From Chlorobiota bacterium (GTDB lineage: Bacteria; Bacteroidota; Bacteroidia; Flavobacteriales; Flavobacteriaceae): a DNA stretch of 6,231 bases. Position numbers and translations under genes: made by a program. Below are positions 1 through 5,461 of this stretch, piece by piece; within the stretch, counting starts at the first letter, position 1, and every line of letters starts with the position of its first letter. Location of the stretch: NCBI GenBank assembly GCA_013153655.1, contig JAADEB010000137.1, forward strand, positions 1-6,231, in the 5' to 3' direction. The notes under the pieces are model-generated. The model was not told the DNA's origin and made no database searches. It was given only the letters and a program-made list of their open reading frames with translations.

Positions 1-1
1 G

Positions 2-9
2 TAATTTTG
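2..9 (+). promoter_or_regulatory. Possible Bacteroidota -7 promoter element
   Basis: The octamer TAATTTTG fits the Bacteroidota -7 consensus TAnnTTTG exactly. It lies 21 bases before the mrp start codon, which would give a leader of roughly 15 bases. The matching -33 TTTG element would fall outside the window, so only half of the promoter can be seen. If real, it would drive the whole row of genes up to about 4238. Confidence 0.35.
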
Positions 10-30
10 TTCCAATCTAAATAAGACAAA

Positions 31-1146
31 ATGAAAGAAGATGCCGTAAAGCAAGCACTCAAACACGTAAAATACAAAGACAACAATATCGTGGACGGCA
101 GACAACTGTCCAAACTGGAAGTTAAAGACGATATTTTCGGCAAATCCGTTAGTGTGGATTTGGTTATCGACAGTCCGGCCATCCATGTCAAGAAAAAATT
201 GGAAGAAGACATTCGCGACGTCATCGCCAAAGAATTCGGCAAGGACGTGGAAGTGAAAGTGACCACCAAAGTGGTGGTGCCCGAGAGCGAAAAGATGAAA
301 CCCATTGAAAAAATCAAAAACATCATCGCCGTAGCCTCCGGTAAAGGAGGTGTGGGTAAATCCACCGTTACGGCCAACCTGGCCGCATCCCTGGCCAAAA
401 TGGGTTTCAAAGTGGGTATCCTGGATGCCGATGTGTACGGACCCTCCATCCCGCTCATGTTCGACGTACAACAAGCCCGCCCCCAAGCCGTCAAAGAAGG
501 CGACAAGGTGTGGATCATCCCCGTAGAATCTTACGGCGTGAAAATCCTCTCCATCGGTTTTTTCGCCGCACCGGAGCAGGCCGTCATCTGGCGCGGATCC
601 ATGGCCAATTCGGCCCTGAACCAACTCATGTTCGACGCCAAATGGGGCGACTTGGATTTCCTCCTCATCGACTTGCCTCCGGGAACCGGTGACATTCAAC
701 TGTCCGTGATGCAAATGGTACCCGTAACCGGCGCCGTGGTGGTTACCACACCCCAAAACGTGGCCATCGCCGATGTGCGCAAAGCCATCAACATGTTCGA
801 AAATCCCTCCATCAAAGTACCCGTCCTGGGTATCATCGAAAACATGTCCTATTTCCAACCCGCCGAATGTCCCGAGTATAAATACTACATCTTCGGACGC
901 GACGGCGGCAAACACTTGTCGGAACAACTGAACATTCCCCTGCTCGGCGAAGTACCCCTGGTGCAAAGCATCCGCGAATCCGGTGACGTGGGTCATCCCG
1001 CCGCCCTGCAAAAGGATACCGAAATCGCCAAAATCTGGGAAGAAATCACCCGCAACACGGTGGAAAAAACCATCGAACGCAACAAAAAATTACCTCCCAC
1101 CGAAAAAATCCGCATCAGCAACCAAGCCGGTTGCGCCGTAAAATAA
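31..1146 (+). CDS. apbC: Mrp/ApbC (NBP35-type) P-loop ATPase, iron-sulfur cluster carrier
   Basis: A 371-residue cytosolic ATPase of the Mrp/ApbC/NBP35 family, which binds an Fe-S cluster and passes it to target enzymes. Residues 1 to about 80 look like a diverged MIP18/DUF59 domain. The deviant Walker A motif GKGGVGKST is at residues 104-112, followed by LDADVYGPSIP (131-141) and DLPPGTGD (214-221), all hallmarks of the family. The length is usual for the long form. The expected CxxC cluster-binding pair is absent: the region after ENMSYF (270-275) has only Cys280, and the only other cysteine is Cys368 near the C-terminus. The A-rich leader has no clear Shine-Dalgarno site, which is normal in this phylum. 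The next gene, a NifU-like Fe-S scaffold, starts 6 bp downstream, which supports an Fe-S role. The family call is secure; mechanism without CxxC is inferred. Confidence 0.95.
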   Translation: MKEDAVKQALKHVKYKDNNIVDGRQLSKLEVKDDIFGKSVSVDLVIDSPAIHVKKKLEEDIRDVIAKEFGKDVEVKVTTKVVVPESEKMKPIEKIKNIIAVASGKGGVGKSTVTANLAASLAKMGFKVGILDADVYGPSIPLMFDVQQARPQAVKEGDKVWIIPVESYGVKILSIGFFAAPEQAVIWRGSMANSALNQLMFDAKWGDLDFLLIDLPPGTGDIQLSVMQMVPVTGAVVVTTPQNVAIADVRKAINMFENPSIKVPVLGIIENMSYFQPAECPEYKYYIFGRDGGKHLSEQLNIPLLGEVPLVQSIRESGDVGHPAALQKDTEIAKIWEEITRNTVEKTIERNKKLPPTEKIRISNQAGCAVK

Positions 1147-1152
1147 ACCGTC

Positions 1153-1410
1153 ATGCCTGCATCCGGAAACAAGGACTTCGAACAACGTCTCCAAAAGGCC
1201 GTGGAAGAAATCCGCGCTTTCATCCGTCAAGACGGCGGCGACCTTCGGGTCGTACGTTACAATGAGGATGAAATCGTCGTCCAATTTCTCGGCAATTGTA
1301 TGCATTGCTCCATCAAGGCATTGACCCTCAATACCGGAATAAAAGCTATCTTTAAAAAATATTTACCCGAAGTAAAACATATTAAGGAATACACGCATGA
1401 ACAACATTGA
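1153..1410 (+). CDS. NifU C-terminal-domain (Nfu-type) Fe-S scaffold protein
   Basis: An 85-residue protein consisting almost entirely of one NifU-like C-terminal domain. Such domains dimerise and hold a [4Fe-4S] cluster between paired CxxC motifs for transfer to apo-proteins. Visible marks are the DGGD block at residues 27-30, the hydrophobic strand IVVQFLG (41-47), the CxxC motif Cys49-Met-His-Cys52, and the family's TL..GI segment after it. The length is normal for stand-alone Nfu proteins of this phylum. It starts 6 bp after mrp, and its last 14 bases overlap the next gene, so translational coupling in both directions is likely. The neighbouring Mrp ATPase lacks its own CxxC, which makes a division of labour between the two plausible, though that is inference. 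Confidence 0.93.
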   Translation: MPASGNKDFEQRLQKAVEEIRAFIRQDGGDLRVVRYNEDEIVVQFLGNCMHCSIKALTLNTGIKAIFKKYLPEVKHIKEYTHEQH

Positions 1411-2038
1411 CCTGCTCAAAAGCAAATTCGGCGATATTTTCGAAAACGCTCTGTTGGAAGAACTCTCGCGCGAAAGCATCATCACGCCCGTTCTCAAAGG
1501 CAACAAGCTCATCAAGCGCGGCATGCCCTTCCAGTATATAGTCACATTGCTCAACGGAACCATGAAAGTGTCGCGTACCGACGAACAAGGCAACGAACAT
1601 ATCCTCTTCTACCTCATGGAAGGCGACAGCTGTGTGGCCACCTATGCCCTGTGTAGCAACAAAGCCAACGTGAGCGATATCGACATGGAAGCCGAAACCG
1701 ACTCCATGGTACTCCTCATTCCCCGAAACAAAATGGACGATTTCCTCAAAAAATATAAAACCTGGCGTGAATTCGTCATGACCAACCTGTCGGAGAAAAT
1801 CAAGGAATTCCTCCAAACCCTCGACAGCATCACCTTCATGAAACTGGACGAGCGCCTGAAAAAATACCTCAAAGACAAAGCAAAGGTGCTCAAAACCAAC
1901 GATATCCACATCACCCACCAGGACATCGCCAACGACCTGGCCACCTCGCGCGTGGTCATCTCCCGCCTGCTGAAAATGCTGGAACGCGACGGCCATATCC
2001 GCCTGCACCGTAACCGTGTGGAAATCTTAGACCTCTGA
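1397..2038 (+). CDS. Crp/Fnr-family transcriptional regulator
   Basis: A 213-residue DNA-binding regulator. Residues about 20-120 have the cyclic-nucleotide-binding beta-roll pattern (LNGTMKVSR 52-60; HILFYLMEGDSC 68-79). A long dimerisation helix follows (about 125-155). A Crp-type winged helix-turn-helix occupies about 165-211, with THQDIANDLATSRVVISRLL (173-192) as the helix-turn-helix core. The two cysteines, Cys79 and Cys86, lie in the beta-roll; there is no N-terminal cysteine cluster like that of E. coli FNR, so an FNR-style oxygen-sensing [4Fe-4S] cluster is unlikely. Its ligand and targets cannot be read from sequence. It starts inside the end of the NifU-like gene (14-bp overlap) and ends 2 bp before panC, so it is co-transcribed with both and may autoregulate the operon. 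Confidence 0.93.
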   Translation: MNNIDLLKSKFGDIFENALLEELSRESIITPVLKGNKLIKRGMPFQYIVTLLNGTMKVSRTDEQGNEHILFYLMEGDSCVATYALCSNKANVSDIDMEAETDSMVLLIPRNKMDDFLKKYKTWREFVMTNLSEKIKEFLQTLDSITFMKLDERLKKYLKDKAKVLKTNDIHITHQDIANDLATSRVVISRLLKMLERDGHIRLHRNRVEILDL

Positions 2039-2040
2039 CC

Positions 2041-2892
2041 ATGATTGTCTGGACCTCTCGCCAAAATATGCACGACCATGCCACGGCCCTGCGCCGTCAA
2101 GGCCAAAGCATCGGATTTGTGCCCACCATGGGAGCCCTGCACCAAGGCCACCTGTCGCTGGTGCAACACAGCCTGCGCGACAACGACGCCACCGTGGTGA
2201 GCATCTTTGTCAACCCCACCCAATTCGACAATCCCGACGACTTGGCCAAATACCCGCGCTTCGTGGAAAAAGACCTCCATGCGCTGGAACAATTGGACAA
2301 AAACATCATCGTCTATCTGCCCTTGGCCGAAGATATCTACCAAGGCCGCGTGGAAGCCGACCATTACGATTTCGGCGGCCTGGAAAAGGTCATGGAAGGC
2401 GCCTTCCGGCCCGGCCATTTCGACGGTGTGGCCACCATCGTACGCAAACTCTTCGATATCGTGCAACCTCACCGTGCCTATTTCGGCGAAAAGGATTTCC
2501 AACAACTGCGTATCATCCAAACTTTGGCACAACAATTGAAGGATTCGATTGAAATCGTGCCTGTGGAAATCTACCGCGAAAACGACGGCCTGGCCATGAG
2601 CTCGCGCAACCTGCGCCTGACGCCCGAACACCGTGGTGCCGCACCTTTCCTCTACGAAAGCCTGCAAAAAGCCCGCGAAATGGCCCGCGAAGGACTGCCG
2701 CCCGCCGCCATCAAGGAAGCCATCCGGTCCATGTACGACCAACATCCGCTCCTGGACCTGGAATATTTCGAAATCGCCGACGAGGAAAACCTTCAACCCG
2801 CCACGGCCTTCGAACCCGGCAAAAAATACCGCGGCTTCCTGGCCGTCTATGCCGGCGACATACGGTTGATCGACAACATGGCACTCAACTAA
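2041..2892 (+). CDS. panC: Pantothenate synthetase (pantoate--beta-alanine ligase)
   Basis: Joins pantoate to beta-alanine using ATP, via a pantoyl-adenylate, in the cytosol; this is the last step of pantothenate (vitamin B5) synthesis towards coenzyme A. The 283-residue length is typical. The nucleotidyltransferase HIGH-type motif is in PTMGALHQGHLSLV (residues 28-41, His34 and His37). FVNPTQF follows at 56-62, GEKDFQQLR at 149-157, and the KMSKS-like loop AMSSRN at 185-190. All key family blocks are intact. The gene begins 2 bp after the regulator stop and is followed after 13 bp by panD, which supplies its beta-alanine substrate. The start is fixed by this spacing and by the standard N-terminus. 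No frameshift or missing motif is seen. Confidence 0.98.
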   Translation: MIVWTSRQNMHDHATALRRQGQSIGFVPTMGALHQGHLSLVQHSLRDNDATVVSIFVNPTQFDNPDDLAKYPRFVEKDLHALEQLDKNIIVYLPLAEDIYQGRVEADHYDFGGLEKVMEGAFRPGHFDGVATIVRKLFDIVQPHRAYFGEKDFQQLRIIQTLAQQLKDSIEIVPVEIYRENDGLAMSSRNLRLTPEHRGAAPFLYESLQKAREMAREGLPPAAIKEAIRSMYDQHPLLDLEYFEIADEENLQPATAFEPGKKYRGFLAVYAGDIRLIDNMALN

Positions 2893-2905
2893 AAATTCCG
2901 GCAAG

Positions 2906-3253
2906 ATGAAAATCGAAGTCTTCAAATCCAAAATCCATCGCGCCACCGTCACCGGTGCCGACCTCAACTACATGGGCAGCATCACCGTGGATGCCGACCT
3001 GCTGGATGCCGCCAACATCATTCCCGGCGAAAAAGTGCAAATCGTCAATGTAACCAACGGCGAACGCATCGAAACCTACACCATTGCCGGACAACGAGGC
3101 AGCGGCGAAATCGTCCTCAACGGCGCCGCCGCCCGAAAATTCTCCCCCGGCGACATCGTGATTATCATCTCCTACGCCATCCTCACGCCGGAAGAAGCCC
3201 GCAACTTCCAACCCGTGGTCATCTTCCCCGACCAACACAACAAGATAAAGTAA
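2906..3253 (+). CDS. panD: Aspartate 1-decarboxylase (pyruvoyl-dependent) proenzyme
   Basis: Converts L-aspartate to beta-alanine, the second substrate of PanC. The 115-residue proenzyme carries the self-cleavage site Gly24-Ser25 in the YMGSITVD block; by family precedent Ser25 becomes the catalytic pyruvoyl group, leaving a small beta and a larger alpha chain. Lys9, His11, Tyr22, Arg54, Tyr58 and Asn72 all fall at the positions known from the E. coli enzyme. E. coli PanD needs the PanZ maturation factor, while many bacteria do not; nothing in this window resembles PanZ. It is preceded by panC at 13 bp and followed by a membrane-protein gene at 4 bp. Confidence 0.98.
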   Translation: MKIEVFKSKIHRATVTGADLNYMGSITVDADLLDAANIIPGEKVQIVNVTNGERIETYTIAGQRGSGEIVLNGAAARKFSPGDIVIIISYAILTPEEARNFQPVVIFPDQHNKIK

Positions 3254-3257
3254 ACGC

Positions 3258-4238
3258 TTGAAGAAAGCACTTAAAATAATCGGCCCTCCCCTCTTCGGGA
3301 TCGCTGTCCTGGTGCTTTTCCTGTCGCATTTCACCCCGGAACAATACCGCCAAATCAAACAAGCCATCCTCGGCGCCCGCTACGAGTTTATCCTGCTTTC
3401 CATCCTCATGGGTTTACTCAGCCACGTGTTGCGCGCCCTGCGTTGGGAACAATTGCTCCGGACCTTTACGGATAAGAAACTCAACAAATGGAACCTCATT
3501 TTCGCCGTGGGAATCTCCTATCTCATGAACCTGGGTATTCCGCGCAGCGGCGAAATCTCGCGCGCCGTTACCGTGCAAAAATACGAAGGCCTTCCCTTCA
3601 ACAAAGTCTTGGGAACCATCATCACCGAGCGCATCATCGATCTGGTGATGCTCGGCCTCTTCGTATTGCTCGGTCTCTACCTCTCCCATGACGAAATCGC
3701 CCGCCTGCTGGCACCTCTTATACCGCGCCATCCCTACATATTGGCGGGAATGATTCCGGTTTTGGCCGCGGCCGCTTGGTTCGGCATGCATATGCTGAGG
3801 CGCTCCGGCAATCGCCATTTGGCACGGCTCTATGCCTTCCTGAACGAAATCCGCACCGGCATGCTCAGCCTGGCCAAAATACGGCGTCCTTGGCTCTTTT
3901 GGCTGGAAACCGTCGCCATTTGGTCCCTCTACCTGCTTATGCTCTACGTGGTAATGTTGGCCTTTCCCGGAACGCGCCATTTGGGTTGGGATGCCGTGAT
4001 CATGGCTTTCCTGGCCGGCAGTATCAGCATCGTGATTAGCAACGGCGGTATCGGCACCTACCCGGTGTTTGTAACGGAAACATTGATGCTCTACGGCGTA
4101 AGCAAGGAAACGGGTTTTGCTTTCAGCACCGTTATGTGGACGGCCCAAACCCTTATGCTTATTGTGGCGGGAATCCTGAGTTTTGTGTTCCTTCCATGGA
4201 CAAACCGGCGTCGCGAAGCAAATCCTTCACGTTATTAA
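3258..4238 (+). CDS. LPG-synthase-TM / flippase-like (UPF0104-type) integral membrane protein
   Basis: A 326-residue polytopic inner-membrane protein. About eight to nine hydrophobic segments are visible, near residues 6-25, 43-61, 79-93, 124-142, 159-179, 211-235, 245-280 (probably two) and 289-313. The block NLGIPRSGEISRAV (91-104) followed by ITERIIDL (122-129) is characteristic of the LPG-synthase transmembrane family, related to the membrane part of MprF. There is no soluble synthase domain, so lipid handling is possible but the substrate is unknown. The start is taken as TTG at 3258, because it gives the usual short lysine-rich N-terminus MKKALK and the first in-frame ATG would delete the first span. 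From memory, panC-panD followed by this family recurs in Bacteroidota. Oddly, residues 315-326 (TNRRREANPSRY) are encoded by sequence duplicated from the antisense of the NUDIX gene end. Confidence 0.87.
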   Translation: MKKALKIIGPPLFGIAVLVLFLSHFTPEQYRQIKQAILGARYEFILLSILMGLLSHVLRALRWEQLLRTFTDKKLNKWNLIFAVGISYLMNLGIPRSGEISRAVTVQKYEGLPFNKVLGTIITERIIDLVMLGLFVLLGLYLSHDEIARLLAPLIPRHPYILAGMIPVLAAAAWFGMHMLRRSGNRHLARLYAFLNEIRTGMLSLAKIRRPWLFWLETVAIWSLYLLMLYVVMLAFPGTRHLGWDAVIMAFLAGSISIVISNGGIGTYPVFVTETLMLYGVSKETGFAFSTVMWTAQTLMLIVAGILSFVFLPWTNRRREANPSRY

Positions 4239-4305
4239 ACGTCCGTTCACGCAAACGCGGATCACCCGGCAAAAGCCAATCCGAATGTTCGATTCATTCG
4301 GAACC
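4193..4305 (-). pseudogene. Duplicated remnant of the NUDIX gene 3' end (repeat copy A)
   Basis: Positions 4199-4271 are identical to 4625-4697, the end of the intact NUDIX gene. Similarity continues with 8 mismatches over 4272-4305. A looser match reaches upstream to about 4193. Read on the minus strand in the NUDIX frame, the segment gives G-S-E-stop-I-E-H-S-D-W-L-L-P-G-D-P-R, against G-T-E-G-I-E-R-L-D-W-L-L-P-G-D-P-R in the intact gene. It therefore carries an in-frame TGA, lacks the whole NUDIX box and also lacks the NUDIX stop codon. It cannot be functional as a NUDIX gene. It doubles as the last 12 codons of the plus-strand membrane protein and its 3' flank. Confidence 0.85.
4199..4305. 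repeat. Direct repeat, copy A (partner 4625-4731)
   Basis: Same-orientation repeat with an exact offset of 426 bp. The first 73 bases are perfectly identical and the last 34 differ at 8 sites, an abrupt change in identity. The pair encloses dispersed-element copy 1. Confidence 0.95.
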
Positions 4306-4319
4306 TACGAATATTTTTT
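4281..4319 (+). terminator. Candidate intrinsic terminator of the mrp-to-flippase operon
   Basis: Beginning 43 bases past the membrane-protein stop, a 7-bp stem pairs 4281-4287 (CCGAATG) with 4295-4301 (CATTCGG) across a 7-base loop. An overlapping alternative 5-bp stem pairs 4296-4300 (ATTCG) with 4308-4312 (CGAAT), directly followed by a run of six T at 4314-4319. The second stem is better placed relative to the T run, the first is stronger. No clear competing terminator lies between this site and the gene end. Confidence 0.45.
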
Positions 4320-4356
4320 CTTATAAATGGCTTTCTAACGGACTGTGCCTCCCTAA

Positions 4357-4373
4357 ATCCGCCAAAGGCGGAT
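4357..4373. other. Hairpin 1 of element copy 1
   Basis: ATCCGCC pairs perfectly with GGCGGAT across a 3-base AAA loop. The equivalent in copy 2 is TCCGC (5494-5498) with GCGGA (5505-5509). Confidence 0.6.
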
Positions 4374-4381
4374 AAGCGCGA

Positions 4382-4404
4382 CGGCCCGGCAAAAATGCGG
4401 GCCG
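4382..4404. other. Hairpin 2 of element copy 1
   Basis: CGGCCCG pairs perfectly with CGGGCCG around the loop GCAAAAATG. Copy 2 keeps an almost identical loop, GCAAAAATA, on a diverged stem. One pair changes C-G to A-T, which is a compensatory change. Confidence 0.6.
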
Positions 4405-4419
4405 GCTGTTGGCGGGAAT

Positions 4420-4507
4420 TTCCCGTTATGTTAGAAAATCACCGAAAGTGCTTGTCAATAATTTCCGAAGAAAATTCGTCTTTTGGTAGATTTTCTCTTA
4501 ACGGGAA
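4420..4507. other. Long imperfect stem in element copy 1
   Basis: TTCCCGTTA (4420-4428) pairs perfectly with TAACGGGAA (4499-4507). After a small asymmetric internal loop, AGAAAATC (4433-4440) pairs perfectly with GATTTTCT (4489-4496). That makes 17 pairs enclosing about 48 bases. A competing local palindrome, CGGGAA-T-TTCCCG, sits at 4413-4425. Confidence 0.5.
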
Positions 4508-4545
4508 AGGGCGCAAGGAAGCATATTTTTGCCTTGATTTTTTGT

Positions 4546-4569
4546 TACTTTTTTATCAAGAAAAAAGTA
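4546..4569. terminator. A/T-rich inverted repeat, possible bidirectional terminator
   Basis: TACTTTTTT (4546-4554) pairs perfectly with AAAAAAGTA (4561-4569) across ATCAAG. It begins about 45 bases beyond the NUDIX stop on the minus strand. The stem is pure A/T except one G-C pair and there is no clean U run after it in either direction, so a terminator role is weakly supported. An alternative pairing is CTTGAT (4533-4538) with ATCAAG (4555-4560). It is the conserved 3' module of the dispersed element. Confidence 0.3.
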
Positions 4570-4614
4570 AAAAGAATCTTTGTTCGAAATACCTACGGTT
4601 CCTGATTAAAAAAT

Positions 4615-5220
4615 TCAATCCAATGACAAACCGGCGTCGCGAAGCAAATCCTTCACGTTATTAAACGTCCGTTCACGCAAACGCGGATCACCCGGCAGAA
4701 GCCAATCCAAACGTTCAATCCCCTCGGTACCCGTAGGTTCCAAACGCCCCGTCTCAGGCGTATGCATCAAAAACCAATGCGTAATCTTGATTTTCCGCCG
4801 CCCTCCTTCCCAAAATACATGATAGGTATCCGGCAGCGGACGTACGATATCCACTTGTTTCAGGCCCGTTTCTTCCGAAATCTCGCGAATGGCCGTTTGT
4901 TCCAAAGTCTCGCCCGGCTCGGTCTTGCCCTTCGGCAGGTCCCAATATCCGCGGCGGTAAATGAACAACACCCTTCCTTCGTCATTATAAATAACTCCGC
5001 CGGCGGAATGGATCACATCGAAAAATTTCAGAAAATGTTGCCATGCCCGGTTCAGGTCGTAATGATAGAAAAACAATCCGGGAAATTCATCGTTCTCCAA
5101 GCGGAAAAGCAATTTCGGCACATTGGCATAACTGAAATGGTAGAAAGGCAAATCTCCCGCTTCTTCCGGTTTATCCGAAAGAATCACCATCTTCTTGTCG
5201 AAATGCACCTTATAACTCAT
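4615..5220 (-). CDS. NUDIX hydrolase with N-terminal extension
   Basis: A 201-residue soluble hydrolase of the NUDIX (MutT) superfamily, which cleaves nucleoside diphosphates linked to another moiety. The NUDIX box is complete at residues 98-120: Gly98, five residues, Glu104, seven residues, then REISEETGL (112-120), supplying the metal-binding glutamates. It is preceded by SAGGVIYNDEGRVLFIYRR (72-90), the usual lead-in strand. About 70 residues before that form an extra N-terminal domain I do not recognise, so the substrate cannot be assigned. I chose ATG at 5220: a TTG at 5241 is in frame, but it overlaps the promoter -7 element and would precede transcription. A purine-rich GAGAGGAAAGAAAGGG stretch upstream could serve as ribosome site. 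The gene is monocistronic and convergent with the upstream operon; its 3' end is duplicated at 4199-4305. Confidence 0.93.
   Translation of the reverse strand: MSYKVHFDKKMVILSDKPEEAGDLPFYHFSYANVPKLLFRLENDEFPGLFFYHYDLNRAWQHFLKFFDVIHSAGGVIYNDEGRVLFIYRRGYWDLPKGKTEPGETLEQTAIREISEETGLKQVDIVRPLPDTYHVFWEGGRRKIKITHWFLMHTPETGRLEPTGTEGIERLDWLLPGDPRLRERTFNNVKDLLRDAGLSLD
4625..4731. repeat. Direct repeat, copy B, within the intact NUDIX gene
   Basis: Partner of 4199-4305. It encodes about residues 164-199 of the intact NUDIX protein on the minus strand, so this copy is presumably under coding selection and closer to the ancestral state. Confidence 0.95.
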
Positions 5221-5238
5221 CCGCCCTTTCTTTCCTCT

Positions 5239-5269
5239 CAAATTTATAAAATTAACGTTTTGCAGTCAA
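5239..5269 (-). promoter_or_regulatory. Bacteroidota-type promoter of the NUDIX gene
   Basis: On the minus strand, CTTG (5270-5267, TTG core) is followed by a 20-base spacer and TAAATTTG (5246-5239), an exact match to TAnnTTTG. Transcription should begin near 5233, giving a leader of about 13 bases before ATG 5220. This also argues against the TTG start at 5241. Confidence 0.65.
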
Positions 5270-5281
5270 GCTTATTTTACA
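5270..5281. repeat. 12-bp direct repeat, left copy
   Basis: GCTTATTTTACA, identical to 5770-5781 and exactly 500 bp away. The 8-mer TTGCAGTC lies just outside both copies, at 5260-5267 on the left and 5785-5792 on the right. Confidence 0.6.
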
Positions 5282-5461
5282 TGAAAATGTATTTTTTGTC
5301 ACAAATCTGCTATGCTTAATATAATAAGATACTCTTGACATAAACCATGCTATTCAATTACAACTATCACATCATAGTGATAACCAAAGACATAACACAT
5401 GACAAATAGTCTTTTGGAATTAGAACCGTAAACAATACGCAGACAAAACACCATGTAAAAA

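Larger units (their letters stand above)
4322..4587. repeat. Dispersed structured intergenic element, copy 1
   Basis: Non-coding AT-rich stretch with embedded GC-rich hairpins. In order: TATAAATGG at 4322; hairpin 1 with a perfect 7-bp stem (4357-4363 with 4367-4373, loop AAA); hairpin 2 with a 7-bp stem (4382-4388 with 4398-4404, loop GCAAAAATG); a long stem (4420-4440 with 4489-4507); a segment reading TAGATTTT...CGCAAGGA (about 4487-4519); then CCTTG (4532-4536) to ATCAAG (4555-4560) in an A/T-rich inverted repeat. The same order recurs at 5462-5770. No convincing coding frame is present. It may be a MITE-like element or a structured transcript. I cannot name the family, and the boundaries are approximate. 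Confidence 0.6.

Noticed and set aside
1642..2967. 441-codon open frame on the minus strand, antisense to the regulator and panC
   Set aside because: It is antisense to genes with intact family motifs, has no recognisable domain and reflects the codon bias of the plus-strand genes.
3414..4148. 244-codon minus-strand open frame across the membrane-protein gene
   Set aside because: Rich in His, Gln and Glu as expected from the antisense of a hydrophobic protein; no family resemblance.
4395..4664. 89-codon plus-strand frame ending TNRRREANPSRY
   Set aside because: It crosses the structured element and runs into the antisense of the NUDIX gene; its tail matches the flippase only because of the duplicated DNA.
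4199..4731. Insertion sequence or CRISPR bounded by the direct repeats
   Set aside because: There are only two repeat units, no transposase or cas gene, and the repeat is plainly NUDIX coding sequence.
5221..5241. TTG start of the NUDIX gene at 5241
   Set aside because: It overlaps the -7 element and lies upstream of the predicted transcription start; ATG 5220 has a suitable purine-rich leader.
5295..5305. TTTGT-C-ACAAA palindrome upstream of the NUDIX promoter as a Crp-family site
   Set aside because: Arms of only 5 bp in AT-rich DNA, no second instance near the operon, and the regulator's site is unknown.
4762..5319. 185-codon plus-strand frame over the NUDIX gene
   Set aside because: Antisense to a NUDIX gene with a complete catalytic box and a good promoter.
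5335..5370. TTGACA at 5335-5340 as a sigma-70 -35 box
   Set aside because: No TATAAT-like box 16-18 bases downstream, and this phylum uses a different promoter consensus.
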